Origin: Streptomyces sp. XY006
GTDB taxonomy: Bacteria > Actinomycetota > Actinomycetes > Streptomycetales > Streptomycetaceae
Assembly (NCBI RefSeq): GCF_002237655.1
Contig: NZ_NOKT01000011.1
Location: 1 to 64,000, forward strand
DNA length: 64,000 bases
Reading direction: 5' to 3'
Shown here: positions 14,589 to 26,500 of the stretch, piece by piece
How positions within the stretch are numbered: position 1 is the stretch's first letter
Layout: every line of letters starts with the position of its first letter
The notes under the pieces: model-generated
The model's database searches: none
What the model was told of the DNA's origin: nothing
Seen by the model: the letters and a program-made list of their open reading frames with translations, nothing else
Program-made: the position numbers and the translations under genes

Positions 14589-17500
14589 TCAGCTCCCGCT
14601 CCCCTGCGCGCGCACCCTCTCGGGAAGCGGTTCCAGGATGTGGCCGAGCAGGTGCGGTGGCGCGGCGGTGATTCCGGTCTGTTCCATGGCCCTCCAGTAG
14701 GCGAGGGCCGTAGGACCGTCCACCAGGCCCCGCACCAGCGGCACGTCCGCGCCGGAGGCGTGCAGCAGCGACTCCGTCCGGCAGGAAGCCAGGGTGCCGG
14801 GCAGCCCGTGCCGCGCCACTGCCTCCGTGGTCGCGACGAGCTCGGGCAGCCCGTGCGCCAGGGTGCGCCGGGTGGTGCCGACCGTGAGCAATCCCCCGCC
14901 CAGGACCAGGACGTCCGCGCGCTCCCGCATACGGGCCAGGGCCCGGCCCGTGTCGAAGCAGTGCGGGAAGCTGTCGTCCACGACGACGGTGCCGGGACGC
15001 AGCCGGTCGATGTCGACCAGGGCGCGGTGTCCGCTGACCGCCGCGACGATCAGACCGGCCTCGTACACCGCCTCGGGCAGGCCCGGGTCCGAGACCCGCA
15101 CCACGACGTCGTCGGCCAGACCGCGCTCCCGTAGCGTCCGCGCCAGGTCCCGCAGGCGCGGGCCGCTGCCCGGCACGTCGCACAGCACCAGACGGGCGGG
15201 CGGCCGCTCGGCCAGGGTCAGCAGCAACTCCAGCGAGGAGGCGCCGATGGACCCGAGTCCGACCACGGCCAGGTGGGTGTCGGCCAGGTCCCGGCCGGTG
15301 CCCGCCAGCGCGGCGTGCACCGTACGCACCACGGAGACGACCGTGGCCGCGTGGCCGGTGGTGATCGCCGCGGGGGCGCGGGAGGCGCGCAGCACGTCGA
15401 AGCCGTAGCCGGTGAGCGAGGGGATCATGCCGGCCAGGGAGACGCTGCGGGCGCCCAGCGCCGAGGCCGCGTCCACAGCGCGGGCGGTGTGTGCGGCGAG
15501 GGCGCCGTCGCCGGCCAGTTCGTCGGCGAACAGCGGGAGGGCGACGAACCCGGACCGGCCCTGTGGCGTGGCGGTCGTCTCCAGCAGCCGGGGAGCGCCG
15601 TCCGGGAACAGCAGACGGCGGATGTCCTCGCGGACCGAACCGGTCTCCGGCAGGCCCGCGAGCCGCGCCAGCTGGGCGGGCGCCGGCAGATAGCCGACGA
15701 GCGCGGCGTCCAGGTCCTGCTGTTCCTGTTGTACGCCGGGACGGGTGGAGCGCCGTACCGGCTGCACGGCGCGCGAGACGAGCCGGTGGCGCAGCCCTTC
15801 GGCGAACGCGGCCAGCGCGGGCTCGTCGAAGGCCGCCGCCGCACCGCGCACGGTGACCCGCAGGCGGTCCCCGTCCGGCCGCGCCGCGAGGAAGACGTCC
15901 GTACCGGCGGCGGGCGGTGTGAAGTCGCTGTCCTCCTCCTCGTCCCACCGCACGGCCAGGAGGTCATCGCTCCGCGGGCCCAGGGAGCCGAAGTCGAGGA
16001 AGGTGAAGAAGAACTGGGAGGTCAACGGCAGTCCGCCGGCGTCCCTCGGGACGATGTCCTCGTGGACGCGGGCGGCGATCGTCTCGTCGACGATCCTGCG
16101 CACGCGCTGCGGGAAGTCGTCCCCGGGCGGGGCCTGGTCGCCGGGCCCGAAGGGGCGTACGGCGACGGCGGTGGCGAACGGCCCGAAGACGCGGTGGATG
16201 TCCGGCAGCGGGTGGTCGCGGCCGGACACGGCCAGCCCGATGACCAGGTCCTCCTGTCCGGTGAGGGTGGCGAGCGCCTGGTGGTAGGCGGTGAGCAGCG
16301 GCGCGTACAGGGTGGCGCCCGCCTCGGCGGCGATCTTGCGCAGTGCGCCCACGACGGTGGCGTCCAGGACGAAGCCGTGGGACAGGAAAGTGTGCGTGCC
16401 GGAGGCGCCGGCCTGCCGTCGGCCGGCGCCGGCGGCCGGGGTCCGCAGAACGGGTTGGGGGTAGGGCGCGGACAGGCCGGCCCGGCGCCGCAGCGCGCCG
16501 TCTTCCTCCGGCCGCCGGTGCGCGGGCCGCCCGGCGCGGGGTTCGGCCGTCCGTTCGGCGAGGCGTTCGGCGTGTTCGCGGAACGTGCCGCGCAGCTCGG
16601 GCAGTTCGGGTGACGTGCCGCGGTTCAGGGCGGCGTGGACGGTGGTCAGTTCCTCCAGGAGGAGGGCGGCGCTGTATCCGTCGCCGATCAGGTGGTGGGC
16701 GTGCGCGACGAGCACGTGCTCCCGCGGGGTCAGGGTGAGCACGCTCAGCCGCAGCAGGGGCCAGGCCCACGGCTCGAAGCGGCGGCGCCGCTCGTCCTCG
16801 ATCCGCCGCGCCAGCTCCTGGGGCCCGGACACGGTCTCGAAGGCGACCGGAAGGCGCAGCGACGGGGGCAGTTCCTGCTGCACCGGCCTCGCCCCGGCGG
16901 GGAAGACCGTGCGCAGCATGGGGTGCCGGGCCACCAAAGTGTCGACGGCCCGCTGGAAACGGTCCCGGTCGAGTGGGCCGGTCAGCCGCAGCCGGGCCAG
17001 CCAGGACGCCCCGCTGCCGGGCGAGAGGGCCTCGGCGAGCAGGAAGCCACGCTGGCCGGGGGTGAGGGGGTAGGCGTCCGGGAACGCCGGGGGCGAGGGG
17101 GCGCGGTCGCCGGGGGTCAGCGCCCCGTCATCGGCCTGAGCTGGGGCGAGTGGCTCGCCCTCCCCTGCCGCCTCAGCGCCGATAGCCTCGACAGGGATGG
17201 CCTCGGCGTCGACGGCTTGGGCATCGTCCTCGGCCTCGGCGTCGGCCTCGGCGTCGACGGCGTCGGCGAGTGCGGCCAGGGTGCGGTGCCGGTAGACGGC
17301 GGTGGGCCGGGGCAGCGGGCCGCTGTGCCGCCGCGCGAGCAGATCGAAGACCTGAAGGGCCAGCAGGGAGTCGCCACCGAGTTCGAAGAAGTCGTCGTGG
17401 CGCCCCACGTGGTCGACGCCGAGCACCTCGCACCAGATCCGGCCGAGCCTCTCCTCCGTGGCACCGGTCCCCTTCGGCGACGCGCCCGACGCGCGCGGCG

Positions 17501-20500
17501 TTTCCGGGGCCGGTGGCTGGATCCGCGCGAGCAGCGCCCGCCGGTCGGTCTTGCCGGTGCCGGTCAGCGGCAGGGAGTCCAGGACGATGATCCGGGCGGG
17601 CACCATGTAGGGCGGCAGGGACTCCCCCAGATACCGCCGCAGCGCCACCGTGTCCACACCGTCCCGCCCCTCCGGTGCCGTGAGCGCGACGAAGGCCGAC
17701 AGCCGTCCCCCGTCGGCCAGTACGGCCGCCTGCGCCACGTCCGCACGGGCCCGCAGCACGGCCTCCACCTCGCCCGGTTCGACGCGGTGGCCCCGTATCT
17801 TGACCTGGTCGTCGATCCGGCCGACGAACCGCAGCGCACCGTCGGGCAGCACCTCCACCCGGTCCCCGCTGAGGTACCAGCGGCGGCCGTCCCGCCACAC
17901 GAACGCGGCCCGTGTCAGCTCGGGTTCGCCCAGGTAGCCGGCGGACAGCCCGACGCCGCCGATCAGCAGTTCGCCGGTGCCGCCCGGACCCACCTGTTCA
18001 CCGCCGGGGCCGACGACGAGCAGCTCCGTCCCGGCGACGGCACGGCCGATGGGCAGCGCCGTCGCCTCGTCGGCGGGGCGTTCGGCGACGACGTGGTACG
18101 TGGCGTTGATGGTCGTCTCGGTCGGCCCGTAGAGGTTCACGATCCGCTGCTCCGGGCCGAACAGGTCGAACCAGCGGCGCACCCAGTCCGCCCACAGCAC
18201 CTCCCCGCCGACGTGCACCAGGCGCAGCGCGGAGAGGTCCGGCAGTCGCTCAGCGCGCCGGAGGCGATTCTCCGCCGCGGCCAGCAGCCGCTCCCAGAGC
18301 GAGGGCACCGAACTCCACACGGTGATCCGTGCCCGTGCCACGTGGTCCAGCAGCAGCTCCGGGTCGCGCACCAGGTCGCGGTCCGCGGTCACCACGGTGG
18401 CGCCGGTCAGCAGCGGGGCGAGCAGTTGGCGTACGGAGGCGTCGAAGCACGGCGAGGAGGTGTTCGCGAGCCGGTCGCCCGGGCCGTAGGCGAAGGTGGT
18501 CACGGCCCAGTCGAGGTAGTTCTCCATCGCGCGGAAGCTGATGGGTACGGCCTTGGGGCGTCCGGTGGAGCCGGAGGTGAAGATGACGTAGGCCGTCGCG
18601 TCGAGGTCCGCGGCGATTCCGTCGAGAGAGTCGTCCACCGAGGTGGAAAGCGGCGGTGCGGAGAACGGTCCAGTGGCGCAGACACCCTCCGTGTCGACGG
18701 TCACGGGGACGGCTGTCACGGCCGTGAGCGCCTCCGCGGCCGGTCGCGTGGGGGCGTCGTGCACGACCACGCGGACGCCGCACCGGGCCGTCTGCTCCGT
18801 CAGCCGGGCTGCCGGGTACTCCGCGTCCAGCGGCACCCATCCGGCACCCGCGCGCAGGATCCCGGCGACGGCGATCACCGTGCCGGGCCCCGGGGAGGTG
18901 ACCATGCCCACCAAGTCCCCCCGGCGGACGCCCTGTTCGCGCAGCCGGAGAGCGAGGTCGCGGGTCGCCGCGTCCAGGTCGCGGTAGGTCAGGGTCAGCC
19001 GGCCGTCGTCGACGGCGACCGCGTCGGGAGCGGTACGGAACCGTTCCAGCAGACGGCCGACGACGGTCGCCCGGGGGACGGCGCCGGAGATGTGCGCACG
19101 GGCGCCGGATATGAGCGCACGGGCGCCGGGTACGCCGGCACGGGAGCCGTCGCGCGCGTCCGGGGATCCGGCCGCGCCTTCGAGGGCGCGCAGCTCCCCT
19201 TCGAAGTCGGTCGCGTGCCGGGTCGTCGTGGCGGTGGTGAAGAGGCGCTCGGGGGCGTTCCAGGACAGGCGCAGCAGGGGCCCGTCCTCCCAGACCAGCA
19301 GGCTCAGCCGGGTGGCGGCCGAGCCGGTCCCCGCGGCGGTCGGCCGTACGTCGACCGGGCAGTCCACGTCCACGGTGGCCGGGAAGCGCGCGAAGCTGAA
19401 ACTCGCCGGGCTCACCGCGCGCGGCCCCGAGGTGTCGCCCGGCGACATCCGGGCGAGGTCGAGACTGCTCACGGTGGCGTGCCGCTCGCTCTCCAGCCAG
19501 GCCAGGCGGACGCGTTCGGCGAGGCGGGGCAGCGGCTCGTCCGGGTCCGTGTCGAGCAGCATCGGCAACGTGTCGGCGAGGGGGCCGACCAGCCGGTCGA
19601 GCCCCGTCAGCCGGGCGTCCCGGCCGGCGCGGGCCACGTTGACCGCGACGCCCCGGTGCCCGCTCCACCGCGCCAGGCAGCGGACGTAGGCGGCGAGCAG
19701 GAGATGGAACAGGGAGACGTTCCAGGCGGCGGCGTGCCGGCGCAGCGTGGCGACGAGTTCCTCGTCCAGGGCGTGATGCACGGCGACGAGGGGGCCGGGG
19801 CCCGTCTCGGGGTCGGGGCGGCCGTCGTAGGGCAGAGGCAGGGGGATGTGGTCCGCCAGACGGGCCGTCCAGTGGGCGAGGTCGTCGGCGCGGGCGGCGG
19901 GTCGGCGCGCGTCGGTGGCGTACGAGGCGAAGTCCGGGGCGGGGGGCAGCGGGGAGGGGGTGCGGCCCAGGGCGAGGTCGGTGTAGAGGGTCCACAGTTC
20001 CGTGCCGAGTGTGTTGAGGCTGTGGCCGTCGGCGGCCACGTGGTGCACGGCGAGGATCAGGTGGGCCACTTCGGCTTCTTCGGTCACCAGCAGGGCCCGG
20101 ACGGGGGGTTCGGCGGTGAGGTCCAGGGGCCGGTTGGCGAACTCCGTCTCCAGCGCCTGGAGCGCCGCTCCGCCCTCCGGGCACGACCGGGTCTCGAACC
20201 ACACCTCGGGGTCCGGTGTCACGATCTGGTGCGGTACTCCGCCGTCGTGCCCGATGCGCACCCGGAGCATCCCGTGCCGTCCGGCCAGCGTGGTGAGGGC
20301 GCGGCGCAGCAGAGCGGGGTCGAGGGGACCCCGGACCGTGTGCCGGACCCAGCCGCGGGCCGGGGTCCGCGGATACAGCACGCTGCTGGTGTGCAGGGCC
20401 AGTTGGACGGGGGTCAGCGGGAACGGCACGCCTTCCGCGGCGGTGGCCGCCGGGACGGTCGCGTCACCGTGCGGCGGCGCCGCCGGCCCGCTGCCGTCTG

Positions 20501-23500
20501 CGGCGGGCCGGGCGTCGAGGTGGGCGGCGAGTTCGCGCACCGTGCGGTACTCGAAGAACAGCGTGGCCGGAAGGTCCCGGCCCAGCGCGCGTTCCAGCCG
20601 CCGGACCAGGTCGACCGCCGCGAGCGAGTCGAGGCCCAGCGCGAGGAAGGCCTGGTCCTGGTCCACGGCTTCCGGGGGCAGCTGCAGGGCTTCCGCCAGG
20701 AGGGCGCGTACCAGGTCACGGGTGTCGGACGCGTCGCCCGGGACGGTGGACGTGGTGGGGGCGGGGTGGGACTCGGCGGGGCCGGTTGGTGTGTGCGCCC
20801 CGGACACGGGGGTGCTGACCTGTTCGGATCTGTCCGCGCCCGTGAGGTCGGCGATGACCAGCTGGGCCGTGCCGACGCCACAGGCCGCGCGCAGCGCGCG
20901 CACCGCCTCGGTCGGAGCCAGTGGTGCACCGCCGGCTCGTGAGGACGTGCCCTCCCCGAGCGCGACGGCGAGCCCGGTACGGGCGACGGGGCCCAGATTG
21001 ACGGCCAACCAGCAGCGCCCGGCGGCGCGTTCGGCCGCGGCGAAGGCGTCGAGGAAGGCGTTGGCCGCCGCGTAGTCGCCGAGCGCACCGGCGGCGCCGG
21101 GCAGCACGGACGCCACCGAGGAGAAGGCCACGCACAGCCCGGGGCGGTGGCCGTGGCGGTCCAGGGCCCGGGCCAGCAGCCGGGTGCCGTGTGCCTTGGC
21201 GGCCAGCGCACGGTCCGTGTCCTGCGGGCTGGTTCCGCGCAATGAGCCCGGCAGCACGACCCCTGCCGCGTGGAAGACGACATCCGGTGCGGGGATCCGC
21301 GCGAACAGCGCGTCGAGCTGCCGCTCGTCCGTCACGTCGGCCTGCCGGTAACGCGCGTCGGCGCCGAGCTCGGCGAGTTCGTCGAGCAACCCGGTGGGAG
21401 GTTGCGGGGAACGGCCGGTGAGGACGAGCGTGGGGCGGCCGCGTCCGGCGAGGTCCCGGGCGAGTGCCGCGCCCAGGCCGCCCGCGCCACCGGTGATGAG
21501 GTACACGCCGTCGGCGGGCAGCGGGCCGCTTGCGTCCGGTACGGCGGTGGGGGGCAGGGGTTCGGTGCCCCGCAGCAGCCGGGTGCCGCGCCGCCAGGCG
21601 GCCACGGAGGTACTGCCGCTCTCCGTGGCCCACTCCTCGGTGAGCGCGCTCTCCGTGACCCTCACCTCGGCGAGGACCGCGTCCAGCCGTTGCTGCCCGG
21701 TGTCCTGGGAGGACAGGTCCACGCAGACCAGTCGAGCGCCCTCCGTCTCCTGCGGGAACGCCGGCGCCAGACCGGTGAGCAGGGCCTGCTCGGGACGTGG
21801 CCGGGCCTCGCCTTCGGTGCCGGTGGCGTGGGCGTCCTCGGTGAGCACCAGCAGGCGCCGCGCGGACGCCTGGTCGAACTGCCGCACGGTGTCGCGGAAA
21901 TCGGCTGCCAGGGCCGGTCCGTCGAAGGCCTCCTGGGCCCGTGTCGCCAGGTGCACGACCGTGTGGGCGGAGGTCGTGCCCGCGTGCGCCGTCGGCACGC
22001 CGCGCTCGGCCAGCCAGGTGGACAGCTCCCGCACCGCCTCGGGGTCGGGCCCGGTGACGAGCGTGACCGGGGCGCCTCCGGCGGGCGGCGGGGCGAGGGG
22101 CGTCGGCGTCCAGGTGACGCGGTGCAGCAGGCGGGCGGCGGTGGGGCCGGGCCAGTAGGTGCGTCGCTGGAAGGGGTATGTCGGCAGCGGCACGCGGCGC
22201 CCTGTCGGGGCCAGCGCGGCGTGGTCGACGGAGACGCCGCGCGTCCACAACCGGGCGATGGTGCGCAGCAGTTCGCCGCGTCCGCTGCCGCCCTCCGCCT
22301 CACCGCGTCCGCTGCGGCCCTCCGCCTCGCGGTGCCCGCCCGGCAGGGCGGAGAGTACGGCCACGGGCGGCCCGGGCCGGTCCGCGGTGGCCCGGCGCAG
22401 GGCGGCCGGCAGGTCGGTACCGGGCCCGATCTCGACGAAGGTGTCGTACCCGTCCTCGGCCAGCCGCCGGACCGCCGCTCCGAACCGGACGGGGCGCAAA
22501 GCTTGTTCGCGCCAGTGGTCCGCGTCCGGGGCGGACACCCAGCCGGCCGTCAGGGTGCTCAGCAGGGGTATGCGGCCGGTACCGGGCGACAGCTCCTGCG
22601 CGGCCTCGTGCACCGCCCGAGCGGCCGGTTCCATCAGCGGTGAGTGGAAACCGTGCGAGACCCGGAGTCTGCGCGCGGTGACGCCCCGCGCGGCGAGTTC
22701 CGCCAGGGCGTCCTCCACCGCCCGCACGGTGCCGGACAGCACCAGGCGGCCGGGCGCGTTGCGGGCGGCGACGGTCAGGGCACCGTCCGCGGCGGCGACC
22801 AGTGCTGCCACGGCGTCGTCCGCGCCGAGCACCGCGGCCATCGCGCCGCGCTCGGTCAGTTCGGCGATCGCATGCCCCCGCGCGGCGGCGAAGCGCACCG
22901 TGTCGGACAGCGGGAGCAGGCCCGCGGCGCAGGCGGCGGCCAGTTCCCCGACGCTGTGGCCGGTGACCGCGTCCGGTACGACGCCCCAGGCGCCCAACTG
23001 GCGGGCCAGCGCCACGCCGAAGGCGACCAGGACCGGCTGGGTGATCTCGGTGCGGGCCAGTTCGGCCGGATCCACGCCGGGGTCGGTGCACCAGTCGACG
23101 AGGGTGCGGCCCCGCAACGGGCCGAGCGCGGTGGACGCCTCGTCGAGGGTGCCCCGGAACACCGGTGCGGTGGCGTACAGCCGCGCCGCCATGCCGGGAC
23201 GCTGGGCGCCCTGTCCGGGGAAGAGGAAGGCGAGGCGGGGGCGGCTGCGGACGGTCCCGGTGAAGACGTCCGGGTCCGTGGGCGCTCCGCTCACCGGCAC
23301 GGGCGCCTCACCCGCAGGTTCGCCGGCCGGGGCCAGGGCCGCCGAAGTCTCCGCGCCGGCGACGGCGACCGCGACGGCGGCCAGTCGCGCGCGCACGTCG
23401 CCGGCGTCCTCGCAGACGAGTGCCAGCCGGTGCCGGTCGTCGTCCCGGGACGTCGCAGCCGTCAGGCACAGGTCGGCCGTGGCGATCCGGGGGTGGGCGT

Positions 23501-26500
23501 CCAGGTGGGCCGACAGCTCGCGCACGAGGGCGAGCAGCGCCGGCCGGGTGGTGGCGGAGAGCGCCAGCACGTGAGGGCCGTCGTCCGGCCGGTGCCCGCG
23601 CCGGGGACCCCCGGTGGCCTGCTGGAGGACGGCGTGCGCGTTGGTGCCGCCGAAGCCGAAGGCGTTGATGCCCGCGACCAGCGGGCCCTGCGAGGGCGGT
23701 GCGGGCCAGGTCACGAGCCGGTCGGGCACCCGGAACCCGGACTCGGCCAGCAGCGCGGAGGGCGGGTCGGCGTGCAGCGAGGGCGGTATCCGGCCGTGGC
23801 GCAGCGCCAGTACGACCTTGACCAGGCCGGGCAGCGCGGCGGCGTTCAGCAGGTGGCCGATGTTGGTCTTGGCGGAGCCCAGCAGCCGCGAGCCTCCGCC
23901 GGGGAGCGGCGGGAACGCGTGGGCGAGGGACTTGAGTTCGACGGGGTCGCCGAGGGCGGTGCCGGTGCCGTGCGCCTCGACGTACGTCACCTCGGCCGGG
24001 TCGACGCCGGCCGACGCGTGGGCGGCGGTGATGACCTCGCGCTGGCGGGCGGGGTTGGGTGCCATGAGGCTGAGCGAGGTGCCGTCGTTGTTGACGGCGG
24101 TGCCGCGCACCAGGGCGAGCAGTTCGTCGCCGGCCCGCCGGGCGTCCTCCTCCCGCCGCAGTACGAGCACCGCGCCGCCTTCGCCCGGCACGAACCCGTC
24201 GGCTCCGGCGGCGAACGCCCGGCTGCGCCCGGTCGGCGACAGGGCCTGGGCGGCGTGCAGCATCCGGTGCGCGGTGGGGGTGAGATGCAGGTTGACGCCG
24301 CCGACCAGGGCGATGTCGCACTCGCCCGCCGTGAGACTGCGGCGGGCCAGGTGCAGGGCGACCAGGGCGGAGGAGCAGGCGGTGTCGACGGCCAGGGCGG
24401 GTCCGTCGAGGTCGAAGTACTGGGCGACGCGGGCGGCGAGGAGGTTGGGGAGGTTCCCGGTGAGTGCCGAGGGCGGCAGGTCCGTGCCATCGTCGTCGGC
24501 CGCGCGGTCCAGCAGTTCCCGGTAGCCGCTGTCTCCCGTCGTCGTGAAGACGCCGATGCGGTGGGCGCGGCGGCGTGGTCCGGCGTACCCGGCCCGTTCC
24601 AGGGCCTCGTGTGCCAGCTCCAGGAGCAGACGGGCCTGCGGGTCGAGGGTGCGGGCCTCGTCCGCGGACATGCCGAAGCGGTCGGTGTCGAAGCCGGCCG
24701 GGTCCTTGAGGAAGGCGCCCCAGCGCGCCGCGGGGACCCGGTCGCCGTCCCAGCGGTGCGGTGGCACGGGGGTGACGAGGTCCCGCCCCTCGGCGAGCAG
24801 CCGCCAGTACGCCTCGGGCGTCTGCGCACCGGGGAACCGGCACGCCAGACCGACGACGGCGAGACCCGCACGGCCCTGCGGGCCCGCCTCACGGCCCTGC
24901 CGGTCGGCCTCACGGCCCTGCCGGTCCGGGCCACCGGAAGGAACCCGGCTCGGCTCGCCCCCGGGTCCACCAGGGACCCCGGCATAGGCCCCGTCACCCG
25001 CACCGCTGTCAGCCCGAAGTCCCAGGAGGTGGTCGACGAGTCCGGCCACCGTGTCGGCCCCGGCGCGCAGCGCCGCCGTCTCCAGGGGCGTGCCGAAGGC
25101 GTCCTCCAGCGCGGCCAGCACCTCCATCGCCTTCAACGAGGTGCCGCCCAGCGTCCGGAACGAGGCGTGGGGGTCGATGCGCCCGCCGTCCGTGCCCAGC
25201 ACCTCGGCCCACACCTCCCGCACCACCTGCTCGATGGCCGCACGCGACCGCGGCACGCCGGCACCGCCCGGAGCACGCCGTCCGGTGGGAGCGGCCGGAG
25301 CGGTGCCACGACGGCGTACGACGACATGGGAGTACCGGCCTGCCTCGAACCGGTCGCGCAGCACATGGCGGCGCACCTTGCCGCTGGTGGTGCGCGGGAA
25401 CTGGCCGGGCGGCAGGGCGACCACCCGCACGTCGTCGTGGAAGAGCGCCTCCCCCACCCGGGCGGCGACCCGCTCCAGCACCTCGTCGGCCGTGCGCGGC
25501 GGGCGGGACCAGGAGACGAAGACCACCACGCGCTCGCCGCCGGTGTCCGGGTCGGTGGACCCGACGACCGCGGCCGTGCCGGGCGGCAGCCCTGGCGTGG
25601 CGGCGGCGACGTCCTCCAGGTCGGCGGCGTGGTGCTTCAGCCCGTTGAGGAACAGCACGTCCTTGTACCGGCCGGTGACGCACAGCCGTCCGTCCCGCAG
25701 GAAGCCCATGTCCCCGGTGCGCAGCCAGCCGTCGGCGGTGAAGGCGGCGGCGGTGGCGTCGGGGAGGGCTCGGTAGCCGCGCGCGGTCTGGGGACCGCGC
25801 ACCTGGATGTGCCCCACGCGGCGGTCGCCGAGCACCCGTCCGGTGTCGTCGACGATCCGGACGGCACATCCGGGCACGGGGTGTCCCAGATCCATGAGTT
25901 CGACGGCGGCGCCGTCGGCGTCCGGGGCCTCCACCGCGCGTCCGCGGCTGAGCGCGGCCCGGTCCAGTGCCATCGGCTCGGCGGTCTCGCCCGGCGGCGG
26001 GAACGTCACGGCGAGCGTGGCCTCGGCGAGGCCGTACACCGGCTGGAGGGCGTGCGGTGCCAGTCCCGCGGGCCCGGTGCGGCGGGCGAAGTCGCGCCAG
26101 ACGGACGCGGAGATGGGTTCGGCGCCCACGACGACCCGGCGGACGGAGGTCAGGTCGAAGCGGGCCATGTCCTCGTCGGACAGGCGCCGGGTCGCCAGCG
26201 CGAGCGCGAAGTTGGCGGCCGACAGGTGCGTGGCCCGGTGGGCGGTTGCCGTCTCGAACCAGATCGCGGGCCGCCGCGCGAACGCCAGCGGCCCGATCTT
26301 GACCTGCTTGGCGCGGGCGGCCAGCGGCGCGAGATGCGTGCCGATCAGGCCCATGTCGTGGAAGTACGGCATCCAGCTGACCAGGACGTCGTCGGGACCC
26401 AGGTCGGAGACGGCCAGGATCTGACGCAGGTTGGCGAGGACCGCGGCATGAGTGAGTTCTACGCCCTTGGGCACGCCGGTGCTGCCCGAGGAGAACTGCA

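Noticed and set aside
16635..20942. A 1435-codon open frame on the plus strand inside the megasynthase gene, and another at 22644-27023.
   Set aside because: They lie antisense to clearly coding domains, have no recognisable motifs and are the expected product of high-GC codon bias.
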